64,000 bases of DNA from Roseiarcus sp963798015 (lineage in GTDB: Bacteria > Pseudomonadota > Alphaproteobacteria > Rhizobiales > Beijerinckiaceae), in assembly GCA_963798015.1 (NCBI GenBank), contig CAWCSA010000001.1, positions 310,001 to 374,000 of the forward strand, written 5' to 3'. Position numbers and translations under genes: made by a program. Shown piece after piece: positions 1-7,545 of this stretch. The notes beneath the pieces are model-generated. The model searched no databases, had not been told where the DNA came from, and saw only the letters and a list, made by a program, of their open reading frames with translations. Each line of letters starts with the position of its first letter. Within the stretch, counting starts at the first letter, position 1.

Positions 1-1314
1 ATCACTCTCGACAAGCGCGAGGCGCCGGGCCATGCGAAGATGGATTGGCTCCTGGAGCGCCGGTCCTTCCTCGACGCAGCGTTCGCGTGGCTGAAGGAGC
101 AGCAACCCGTTGTGATCGGACGGGTTGTCCTGCCGGACACTTTGATCACCGAACCGGCAGATGAGGTGGTTTCGGCCGCAACGCATTACCTCAGCTACTC
201 TCAGGTCGCATCCGACGAGGATGCTGCTGCCCTCCTCCTTTGGCTCGCGTTTGCGGCGTCCGTCACGCCCTACAGCACGGATCCGGATTTCGACCTTCGG
301 CTTATGCGGCTCGTCGGTGGCAGGCTCGCGAGTTCAGGCCACCCGCAACTCGCGCGCGATTTGGCCGAGCAGGCGCTCTTGAACAGCGTCGCTTCGCAGC
401 GTCGCCGTCGCCTCGGCTGGTTCGCCATGGCTGACGTGTATCACCGGTGCCACAACAATCTGGAGGGACTTCTGGCCCTTGCCTGCACCCTGGCAGCCGA
501 CGACGTCGCCGACGAGGAACAGGTCTGGCATGAGATCACCGCCGTCGCGCGTTTCCTCCGCGATTGCGGACTGCACGCATACGCTCGATCAGCGATTGTC
601 AGGGCCGGCGAACTTCTCGATCGCATGGGACTATCGGCCACCTACCGGCATCGCCTTGACACGCTCGAACTCCAGATCCGCCAAGCGGCGTTGGCGATGA
701 GTGAAGTCGGCAAGGAAGAAATTCAAGCACTCCTCCGGGACGCAGTGCGCAACGGTGAGGCCGTTCTCGCGCATCACGACATGACAGAGCCCGCAGCCGC
801 CCTTGTGGGCCAGTCACTTCGTCTTGCGAAGAAGCTCGGCGCCAGAATCCCCTCGAACGCGGAGTCCGTATTTATGGCCCTTAGTGAGCGCGTTGGCGGA
901 CGCTTTGCTTCACTCATCAGCACGATTTCGGCGTCGGCGGCTTCCGCCGGCGATCTTCTTGATCTGATCAAGATGGGCGGCTCGACGCGCTATTCGGACG
1001 ATGTCGGTTACGACGTGCGCGACGTGACGATGATCGCGGGCCGAGTGCTCACCAACGAAGATTACATCAGGGATGCGGTTCAAACCTCCTTTGCGCTCGA
1101 GCTGCTCGCCGACCGCGGCGTGGCCGTACCGGGATGGGACGAAACGGCCGAACCACCCCCACCGCAGAGCCGAGTGGAAGAAGCGGCCGAAATCGCGTGT
1201 TCGGTGTCGCGGGAGGGATTGAGCGTCGTACAGGCCGGATTTGACGAGAACGGCCGAACTCGTGCGCGTCAGCGCTGTCGCTGGACATTTGGATGCGCCC
1301 GTCCGAGAGCCTGA
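1..1314 (+). CDS. N-terminal part of a CHAT-protease protein (5' partial, frameshifted)
   Basis: The frame is open from base 1 (Ile-Thr-Leu-Asp-Lys...), so the gene probably starts before the window; the first ATG inside is at 40. The residues form an all-helical region of about 400 aa with repeated Ala/Leu-rich amphipathic helices (for example LARDLAEQALL), as in the TPR-like sensor regions that precede CHAT domains. No enzyme motif is visible in this part. From about base 1240 the frame becomes low-complexity Arg-rich text and stops at 1314, while plausible coding continues in the +2 frame as the CHAT domain at 1241. I read the two as one gene with a one-base shift near 1235-1255. Two overlapping genes remain possible. 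Confidence 0.7.
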   Translation: MTLDKREAPGHAKMDWLLERRSFLDAAFAWLKEQQPVVIGRVVLPDTLITEPADEVVSAATHYLSYSQVASDEDAAALLLWLAFAASVTPYSTDPDFDLRLMRLVGGRLASSGHPQLARDLAEQALLNSVASQRRRRLGWFAMADVYHRCHNNLEGLLALACTLAADDVADEEQVWHEITAVARFLRDCGLHAYARSAIVRAGELLDRMGLSATYRHRLDTLELQIRQAALAMSEVGKEEIQALLRDAVRNGEAVLAHHDMTEPAAALVGQSLRLAKKLGARIPSNAESVFMALSERVGGRFASLISTISASAASAGDLLDLIKMGGSTRYSDDVGYDVRDVTMIAGRVLTNEDYIRDAVQTSFALELLADRGVAVPGWDETAEPPPPQSRVEEAAEIACSVSREGLSVVQAGFDENGRTRARQRCRWTFGCARPRA

Positions 1315-2182
1315 AGACGTCATGCATAAATCGCGGTTCAAGGCCTGGGCTGTGGATTATCCATATAGGTATGGCATCGACGAGAGCGACCCGAACCTGT
1401 TCTACACGACGACCGACGCTCTGACGCTGTCATCGCTACCCGAGGGTCCCGTGGTTCTTTCCGCGGATGCCACGCTGCAGCCTTTCCCTCCGAACCTCTT
1501 CTACATCGGGAACGACTTCGCCGGGCGGACACACCCCATGGCCGCGGTCCCTTCTCTGGCTTGGCTGAAAGCCGCGCGCAAGCGCGGTCCGATCGGCGAT
1601 GGGCGGCTCTGTGCTTGGATCTCAACCGCGGCGCGAGAGTCGGAGAGCGAGACTCTCCCTATGATCGCGCAGCGCCTTAAGCAAACATTTGGCGAACACG
1701 GTTTCGTCGTCGACAACAGCCCCGCTCTCCCAGCAACGTTCGCAGGCGCAACTCTGGCCGTCATCACCGCGCATGGGGGCGTGCATCCCGAAGGGCGCTA
1801 CTTCCAAGTTGTCTCGGACGAAGGTGCCTTGCGGGCCGCGGCGGGCGATCTCGCTGGCGCGCTACGAAACGTCGGCACCGTAATCTTGTTTGTCTGCAGC
1901 GGCGGCCGCGCGGACATGCACCCTGGTGCCCACACGACCCTCGGGCTCGCGAAGCAGATTTTGGATCGGGGCTGTCAGGCAGTGCTCGCCTCGCCCTGGC
2001 CCCTCAACTCTCGGGTGCCCTCGCACTGGCTGCCCGTCTTCCTGGAGCATTGGTCGAGAGGCAAGTCGCTGATTGAAGCGAACTTCGCGGCAAACAAGGT
2101 CGTTGATCGAAGCTTTGCCTACGACCCATCCCGGGGATTGGCGATGACGGTCTTCGGGAATCCAACCATTCGACGGGCGTAA
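1241..2182 (+). CDS. CHAT-domain (caspase-like) protease, C-terminal part
   Basis: The product is a caspase-family cysteine protease of the CHAT type. The catalytic dyad is visible: His178 in VITAHGG and Cys219 in ILFVCSGG, each after a hydrophobic strand, followed by QAVLASPWPLNSRVPSHW as in CHAT C-termini. The listed start is TTG at 1241, overlapping the upstream frame by 74 bases. There is no good ribosome binding site, which supports read-through from the upstream part rather than an independent start. Proteases of this family cleave partner proteins when triggered by a sensor domain. No obvious substrate gene lies downstream, because the gene ends 19 bases from the convergent DUF5681 gene. 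A second, unrelated CHAT gene is at 40449. Confidence 0.85.
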   Translation: MTRTAELVRVSAVAGHLDAPVREPEDVMHKSRFKAWAVDYPYRYGIDESDPNLFYTTTDALTLSSLPEGPVVLSADATLQPFPPNLFYIGNDFAGRTHPMAAVPSLAWLKAARKRGPIGDGRLCAWISTAARESESETLPMIAQRLKQTFGEHGFVVDNSPALPATFAGATLAVITAHGGVHPEGRYFQVVSDEGALRAAAGDLAGALRNVGTVILFVCSGGRADMHPGAHTTLGLAKQILDRGCQAVLASPWPLNSRVPSHWLPVFLEHWSRGKSLIEANFAANKVVDRSFAYDPSRGLAMTVFGNPTIRRA

Positions 2183-2201
2183 CCCTGCCAAGAACCCCGC
2201 T

Positions 2202-2672
2202 TCACAAGTCCAGGTCAAAGATCGACGTGACCCCACGCTTCTTGCGTTCGCGTGCGCGACGGACGCCATCCGTCGCGTCGTCAACAGCCGCGAAGTCCGC
2301 AACGAGCTTGGCGAGCGTCGCGGCTTCGCCTGGCGTCAGTTCGCCTTCCGCCGTCGCCGCGATTATCGCAGCGAAGGCGTCGCGGGCGTCTGCGGCCTCC
2401 TTGAGCGTCGGCAAGTCAAAGGGCGTCGGCCGATCCCGGCGCGGCGGCACCAACCGGTCGAGACAAAGGCGCAACGCAGTGGCGTCGCCTTCCAACGCGC
2501 GCTCGATAGCCTTACGGGTCAAGGCTTCCGCCTCACCCTCCAACAGCGCTTCGGCGGCGAGCGTCGCCTTGTTGCGCGAGCCTTTTGGCCGCCCGTTCGG
2601 GTTGCCGCTTACGCCCGGCGAAAAGCCGCGCTTGCCCGCCTTCGGCTGTTCTTTTCCTGTTTCTTCAGTCAT
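2202..2672 (-). CDS. DUF5681 domain-containing protein
   Basis: This 156-aa protein has the DUF5681 signature near residues 15-35 (FSPGVSGNPNGRPKGSRNK), a basic Gly/Asn/Arg motif found in small proteins of phages and integrative elements. The rest is Ala/Glu-rich and helical, with a basic patch (RARERKKRG) before the C-terminus. Its ATG overlaps the stop of the upstream gene by four bases (ATGA), so it is the last gene of a translationally coupled operon running from 6399 to 2202. The molecular function is unknown. Homologues sit in element cargo next to DUF927 or DUF3631 proteins. Confidence 0.85.
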   Translation of the reverse strand: MTEETGKEQPKAGKRGFSPGVSGNPNGRPKGSRNKATLAAEALLEGEAEALTRKAIERALEGDATALRLCLDRLVPPRRDRPTPFDLPTLKEAADARDAFAAIIAATAEGELTPGEAATLAKLVADFAAVDDATDGVRRARERKKRGVTSIFDLDL

Positions 2673-3226
2673 GGCGATGTCTCCACCTCAATTCGCTTGG
2701 CCAACATGCGGCCCGTGATCGCGCGCCCCTCGCTCAACCGGGCGCGCTCGTTGGCGATAGCCTCGACGCGCTCGCCTGCCAGCCGCCAGACAAGTCCCGC
2801 CGTCACGTTGAACAACTCGCCGGGCGTCCATCCCATCTTTGCCGCTTCGTTTCCCCATGCGTCGAGAAACTGGCCGCTGTCATCGAGGGCGCGCCGCCAT
2901 TCGGTTTCCGACACGCTGGCCGGCTTCTGACAGTTCATCCGCGCCCATGCGTCGAGATAGACGAAGGGAACGCGATCAGCGGCCAGACCGGCGCGTTCCT
3001 CGACGGCGTCCGCATCCTCCTTTTCAGAGGCGAGAAGATTCGCAGCGCAGACCTCCGCCGTCCTGTTCCCCCTCTTGTCGTTTTCGGGCGTAACGGGCGT
3101 AACGGGCGTAACTTCAGGGTTCTTTGGCGTAACCGCGGATGTGTTGGTTACGCCATACCCGTCCGAAACCGCTGTATACTCGCGGCGCGCGATGCTTCGA
3201 AGACGGGCGAGCGTTTCCGCTTTCAT
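2669..3226 (-). CDS. Conserved mobile-element protein, 185 aa, unknown function
   Basis: I place the start at ATG 3226, not at an upstream alternative, because it has a purine-rich ribosome binding site (GAAGGGGGCGAGGC just upstream) and gives the usual overlap with the corrected stop of the DUF927 gene. Residues 30-50 are a Thr/Pro/Val microrepeat (VTPVTPVTP) encoded by a 9-base tandem repeat at about 3087-3113. The C-terminal 100 residues (TEWRRALDDSGQFLDAWG ... LVWRLAGERVEAI) are helical and look conserved. No catalytic motif is recognised. The gene is coupled to DUF5681 downstream by ATGA. Confidence 0.75.
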   Translation of the reverse strand: MKAETLARLRSIARREYTAVSDGYGVTNTSAVTPKNPEVTPVTPVTPENDKRGNRTAEVCAANLLASEKEDADAVEERAGLAADRVPFVYLDAWARMNCQKPASVSETEWRRALDDSGQFLDAWGNEAAKMGWTPGELFNVTAGLVWRLAGERVEAIANERARLSEGRAITGRMLAKRIEVETSP

Positions 3227-5674
3227 GCCTCGCCCCCTTCGAAAATGTTGGGCGTGACGGCATAGACCCGCTTCGTCGTTCCGGCAATTCTTCGACGCGC
3301 GTGTTGCCATCTTGACCCTTCGCCAGCGCGCCGCGCTTCGCCAGCACGCCCGCAACGAATTTCGCATCGAGGCCAGCGCAAACATCCTGTTTCCACACTT
3401 CAGACGGAATCAGCCATCGCCGATCTTCCCCGGAGCCCCTACGCCAGCCGGCGCGGTTCGGAACGGGGCGCCCGTCAGGATCGTCGAGATTGTCAAAGCG
3501 TGCTTCGCCGTGCGCCTCGATGAAATGCCGAACCGCCTCGACGGCTTGTCGGACTTCGGCAGGTTCGGTCCCTCCGCGAGTTTCAATCCAACGCGTGAGC
3601 GCCCAAGCCGCCGCCCTGCGCGCCTCGCCTTTGCGCCAGCCTGTCAGCCCGAATTCGGTTGCGAGTTCGCCGGCCACAAAGATGATCCCCAAACGTTGTG
3701 CCGCCCGGTCAATTTGACCGTCCGCGCCGTTCGGGGCTTCGGCCGCGACGAAATCATTGACCATCGAGCGCACATCTTCGCCGCGCACGTCTTCAGCAAA
3801 GAGCCGGCGCACGAATTCCGGCCCGGCCGTTCCGTAGACGGACGCAGCAGCGAGCTTGCACCGCTTGGCCAAGTCCGCGGCGTCGCCGTTTGACCCAGCA
3901 TGATCGAACACGCCGCACGCGCGAGCGGCGGGAATATCCAACATGCGAATCAATTGCCCGGCTCGAGTTCTCTTGCCGCGATCCTCCGCGAGCTTGGCTT
4001 CGATTGGGACTTCGCCGCTCGATATGGTCAGCACACGCCAAGAGCGCGGCTCGCGCAAGGCCCCGTCGCGCATCGCCCGCGCCTTGCCTGCGCCGTTGGC
4101 GAGCGCGTAGAGCGCCGCCGCCAGCTCGCGCCCGTCCACCTGTCCCAATTCATCGAGCATCAAAGCGGTATCAGTCGCTCCTGCTGCCGCGCCTTCTAGT
4201 CCGTTCGCGGTCGCGCGCCACGTGCGGACATAACCGGGCGTTCCGCCCCTACCCCATACGCTCGCCGCCATCTGCAACAGCGTCGTCTTGCCCTTGGACG
4301 ATTGGCCATTGAAATGAACGCCGCCGCCCTCGACGCCGGCCAAGTGCAACAGCGGCCCGGCCAGCGCGGCGGAAATGGCCAGGACTGGCAGGACATGACC
4401 GCTCGCCAGCTTCGCGGGGCCGTCGCGCCAATCTTGGATGCTTCCGTGTGCCTCATAGACGTCTTGCGCCGCCGCATCGAGGATGACGCGCTCGCCGCCG
4501 CGCGCCCCGATCGTCTCGCTCGGCAGGACGAACACGGATCGCCCGCCAATTTCATGCCAGCCCGTGCGCGACACGACCGTAACGCGCCGCCGCGCCCCGA
4601 CGCCCGAAAGATAGCCGACAAACTCGCGTTGCCGCTTGCGATCGATCCTCAATCCGAGATGCGCGAGGCTCGCGCAGAGCGCCGCCGGCTCGCCGTGCAA
4701 GTCGGCGTCGGCGACATGCCGGACGTGTTCGCGCCTGTCGTCATCCCGCCATCGCAGCACCTTTCCCCAGCTGGCCCCGTGGGGGTCGCGACACGCCCCC
4801 AGCACTTCGAACGCCGCGGCAATCCGAACGGCTTCCGTCGTCCTGTTGTCGCCCCTGCCCCTCTCAATTTCGACCGTGAGGCCCCGCGCGTCCATCCTGT
4901 AGGCGCCAAAGGAATGATAGGCCGGCCCCGGATCGAATGGTTTGGCGAGGCCTACAGCTGCCTTGCGCAGCGCGATGACGTCTGGCCAATCGGCAAGGGC
5001 GTCGGCGGCGTCATATCCCGCGGCCTTTTCTATCGTTCCGGAAAACTCTGTAGCGGCCTCGCGCGCGATGACCTTTGCGAACAGTGCGGCCGGATCGATG
5101 ATCGAAACTTCGCATTCGAGTTCGGCAAGGATCGCCGCGACTTCCCGCGCATACCTCCGGCCGGGATCGTCATTGTCCGGCCAGATGAGAACGCGCCGCC
5201 CGGCGAGCGGCGTCCAAACTGTCTTGCTCGCCGCATTGGCGCCGCCGCTCGACGTTGTCGCAATAGCGCCTTCGAAGATGCGCGCTGCCGCGTCCGCCGC
5301 CTTTTCGCCTTCACAAACGACAACCGGGGCGTCCAAGCTCGCGGCGATCCGATCGGCATTGTAGAGGGGGCGCGCGTCCGACCAATGCTTGAACCGCCAT
5401 CCCTCGCCCGCAAACCACGATAGCGGCCGAATTTCTTTGCCGCCGTCCGGCCCGGTCCATCGGCAGACACAAAAGGCGAGCGCCCCGGCCGCATCCGGGT
5501 AGCGCCAAAGCGCGTTGGGTGCGCGGCCGAACATACGCGCCGCCGCGATGTCCGCCGATTTGCGTTGGCGGGCGCCGTCGTCGCCTCTGTGTCTTCCCTT
5601 TCACCCGTTAGCTCTGCAGCAGCCGCATCGCGTTCGAGGTCGGACAGGGGCGAGAAATCGATTCCGTCAGCCAT
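3223..5674 (-). CDS. TOPRIM-DUF927 helicase/primase-like protein, two frameshifts
   Basis: This is a replication-type protein of integrative elements. The N-terminal TOPRIM signature is visible (VVVCEGEKAAD, then VLIWPDNDD), followed by DUF927 with a P-loop (FNGQSSKGKTTLLQM) and an acidic Walker B (ALMLDELGQ). The uninterrupted frame is 3114-5534 (806 aa), but both ends are shifted. At the 5' end, ATG 5674 (MADGIDFSPLSDLE) runs to about 5550 in another frame and rejoins if one A is added to an A run. At the 3' end, adding one base at the CCGG near 3282 gives TTKRVYAVTPNIFEGGEA and a stop at 3225-3223 that overlaps the next ATG. ATG 5674 overlaps the upstream gene by 8 bases. Without the corrections the protein loses its N-terminus and gains a spurious tail. 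Confidence 0.85.
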
Positions 5675-5984
5675 GGAGCGGCCCCCCGGCTTCGATTCCC
5701 AACATTCCGGCGAGCAACCGCGCCGCTTCGCCTTGCGAGACGTCCGCGAGATAGGCAACAAGCGAAACAGGATCGCCGCCTTTGGCACCGGTCGCAAAGT
5801 CCGCCCAACGGCCGCTGTAGCGGTTGACTTTGAACGATCCGAACCGGCGATCGGCGCGGCGCGGATTGAGCGCGATAATCTCACGCCCGACAGCCTTGCC
5901 TCTCGGCAAAAGCCAGTTCAGCACGGCGGGGAGTGCCGCGAGCGCCGCTTGATTGATAGCGGCGAAGTCCAGGGCGTCTTTCAT
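5667..5984 (-). CDS. Primase N-terminal (CHC2-like) small protein
   Basis: This 105-aa protein has the sequence RFGSFKVNRYSGRWADFATG followed by KGGDPVSLVAYL. The pattern matches the fold after the zinc ribbon of DnaG-type primases, where the protein recognises the template. The zinc-binding Cys/His residues themselves are missing or replaced, so metal binding is doubtful. It lies directly upstream of, and overlaps, the TOPRIM-DUF927 gene. The two probably form one split primase-helicase unit for replication of the element. The ATG overlaps the previous gene by four bases. Confidence 0.8.
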   Translation of the reverse strand: MKDALDFAAINQAALAALPAVLNWLLPRGKAVGREIIALNPRRADRRFGSFKVNRYSGRWADFATGAKGGDPVSLVAYLADVSQGEAARLLAGMLGIEAGGPLHG

Positions 5985-6193
5985 CCGAGCGCCCTCCCCA
6001 GGTTCGCCAGCGCCGCGATTGCTTGCGCCAGCGGAAGGGCGAGGCCAAACCGCCGGGCGATATAGACTGCGGCAAAATCGGCTTCCGGTTCGGTGCGGTC
6101 GATGGTATGGGAAGCCTTGTTGCGATTACCTTCCGCCCGGTTTTCCGCGTTGGCGCGCGGGGCCGGGCTTCGCGTTTTTGGAGCGCCGTTCAT
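5981..6193 (-). CDS. Small element protein, 70 aa
   Basis: The start at ATG 6193 (MNGAPKTRSPAPR) gives a 4-base overlap with the HTH gene upstream, and the stop overlaps the primase-like gene downstream by four bases. Residues 35-68 (FAAVYIARRFGLALPLAQAIAALANLGRAL) form an amphipathic helical region often found in conserved short proteins at this operon position. Function is unknown. A longer frame reaching back to 6466 is rejected because it would cover the HTH gene in the wrong frame. Confidence 0.7.
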   Translation of the reverse strand: MNGAPKTRSPAPRANAENRAEGNRNKASHTIDRTEPEADFAAVYIARRFGLALPLAQAIAALANLGRALG

Positions 6194-6399
6194 TTCGCGC
6201 CCCCACTCAACAAAGCGTCGATCGCGCCGACGGGCACGAGCCGCCGCGCCCCAATTTTGCGAGTTTCCAACTTCCCGTCTGCGATGAGCCGATAGACCGT
6301 CGCGCGGGAAAGATTGCACGCTTCCGCAGCCTCCTTGATGCTCAAGGCGCGGCGCGCTTGTTTTTCGTTGTGGGGGGTTTCCTGGATCGCTTTCCACAA
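6190..6399 (-). CDS. Excisionase/AlpA-type helix-turn-helix DNA-binding protein
   Basis: This 69-aa protein has a winged HTH of the excisionase/MerR-like class: LSIKEAAEACNLSRATVYRLIADGKLETRKIGARRLVPVG. The order is turn, recognition helix (SRATVYRLI) and wing (RRLVP). Such proteins act as recombination directionality factors or as operon regulators of integrative elements. It heads the six-gene operon down to 2202. The start is TTG at 6399, with no in-frame ATG nearby. A terminator-like hairpin lies immediately upstream, so expression may depend on read-through or on a promoter inside the leader. No integrase gene accompanies it in the window. Confidence 0.85.
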   Translation of the reverse strand: MWKAIQETPHNEKQARRALSIKEAAEACNLSRATVYRLIADGKLETRKIGARRLVPVGAIDALLSGGAK

Positions 6400-6428
6400 A
6401 AAAAGCCCGCCGGAGGACCGGACGGGCT
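6398..6428 (-). terminator. Hairpin plus T-run just upstream of the HTH gene
   Basis: On the minus strand the sequence AGCCCGTCCGG, a TCCT loop and CCGGCGGGCT form a GC-rich stem with one bulge, followed by seven T. This is a typical intrinsic terminator shape. It ends right at the TTG start of the HTH gene, so it would stop a transcript entering the operon, or act as a leader attenuator. Confidence 0.6.
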
Positions 6429-6507
6429 GGTTGGGGGAGGAAGTCGCGCTCTTGGGAATATGCCAATGAACCGGGAGCGACGCCGGATCAATCGCCGTCT
6501 GAGACGC

Positions 6508-6538
6508 AAAACGCCCGGCAGCCGAAGCCCCGGGCGTT
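6508..6538 (-). terminator. Second terminator-like hairpin in the operon leader
   Basis: Minus-strand stem AACGCCCGG / CCGGGCGTT (9 bp, perfect) with a loop of about 11 bases, then a short TTTTGCG tract. It is weaker than the hairpin at 6398 because the T-run is short. The two hairpins lie 80 bases apart in the same leader. The rest of 6540-6770 holds no gene that I can support. Confidence 0.4.
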
Positions 6539-6770
6539 CACGCTATGCTAAATTCAGTGGCACAGCCGCACCGAGAGCAGGTATCCTACAGGCTCCTTGC
6601 TTCTCGACACAACTCTCCACATCTTAGCCCGCTGATACCCTAGAATTGGCATTTTTGGAACACTCGCTGTGCATATAAAATATGGATTGGATTATGCCAT
6701 TTTTCGGCGCAGTGCGTAGCCGCTTCGACTGCGTCAGCGGAGACGTTCAGTTCGTTAAAGCAAATTTGCC

Positions 6771-7403
6771 GTGGAGAGACGGCCCGTGACGTTCAGCATC
6801 TCCGCGCCAAAAATATCTGGCGCACAGATCAAAGAGGCCAGGAAACTATTGGGCTGGACCCAGCAAAAACTCGCTGAGATGGCGGACGTGTCACTGCTGA
6901 CGGTGAAACGACTTGAAGCTGGGAAAGCCGGAAAGGGGTCCATAGAGAAAACATCGGGATCGTTGAGGTCGGCCGGAATCGAATTCGTGCGGGAGGATGG
7001 CGCAGGGAGCGTGAAGCTGTCGCGGCCAGAGCCAGCAATTGGTAACCGGACGGCCGCTGCGGAGGCGACGCGCGAGCCGATGTACATTAGCCCTAGGCGT
7101 CGGCGGCGCAAACGGGACCCGGACGAACTGGGAGGCTGGGCGCGCCGGAGAGTTCAAGACGAAGCGCGGTATTTTTTCGACAGGATTCAGTTGTGTCAAG
7201 AGAAGGGAAAAATAGACGAGCAGTCTGCCGAAAGGATGCGCGACTGCGCGCGTCGCGTCTTCACTCTATCAGCATCAATTAGTACCAAAGTGCTTTTGAA
7301 ACAAGAGGCGCTACCATGCGCCCATGAACAATTGTTCCTAGCGGACCTTGTTGAACTTAGATCGTCTGAAAATCGCCTCAAACGACTTCTCAGGCATAAA
7401 TAA
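6771..7403 (+). CDS. XRE-family transcriptional regulator with C-terminal extension
   Basis: The N-terminal HTH of Cro/C1 type is clear: GAQIKEARKLLGWTQQKLAEMADVSLLTVKRLEAGK, then the tail GIEFVREDGAGSVKL that is common in alphaproteobacterial XRE repressors. The last 110 residues are basic then helical (RRRRRKRDPDEL ... EARYFFDRIQLCQEKGKID) and unrecognised. The start is GTG 6771 or GTG 6786. It is divergent from the mobile-element operon and convergent with the defence operon, so it could regulate either; that is inference. Its lower GC content (long AT-rich 3' end) suggests separate acquisition. Confidence 0.85.
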   Translation: MERRPVTFSISAPKISGAQIKEARKLLGWTQQKLAEMADVSLLTVKRLEAGKAGKGSIEKTSGSLRSAGIEFVREDGAGSVKLSRPEPAIGNRTAAAEATREPMYISPRRRRRKRDPDELGGWARRRVQDEARYFFDRIQLCQEKGKIDEQSAERMRDCARRVFTLSASISTKVLLKQEALPCAHEQLFLADLVELRSSENRLKRLLRHK

Positions 7404-7545
7404 CGTCAGTCGTGCTTTAAGTTGCAGCCAAATCTACATTTCTTATCAAAATCTGGAAGGCTGTACGCCGCGACTGCAAGCAACGCTTTCGTTTCCTAGC
7501 GGGCGAAAGCGGAGGACCACCCGCTCGGCACGCTCGCCGGACCGC

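Noticed and set aside
4302..5423. 373-codon plus-strand frame
   Set aside because: It is the antisense shadow of the TOPRIM-DUF927 gene; composition is Arg/Pro-rich without any motif.
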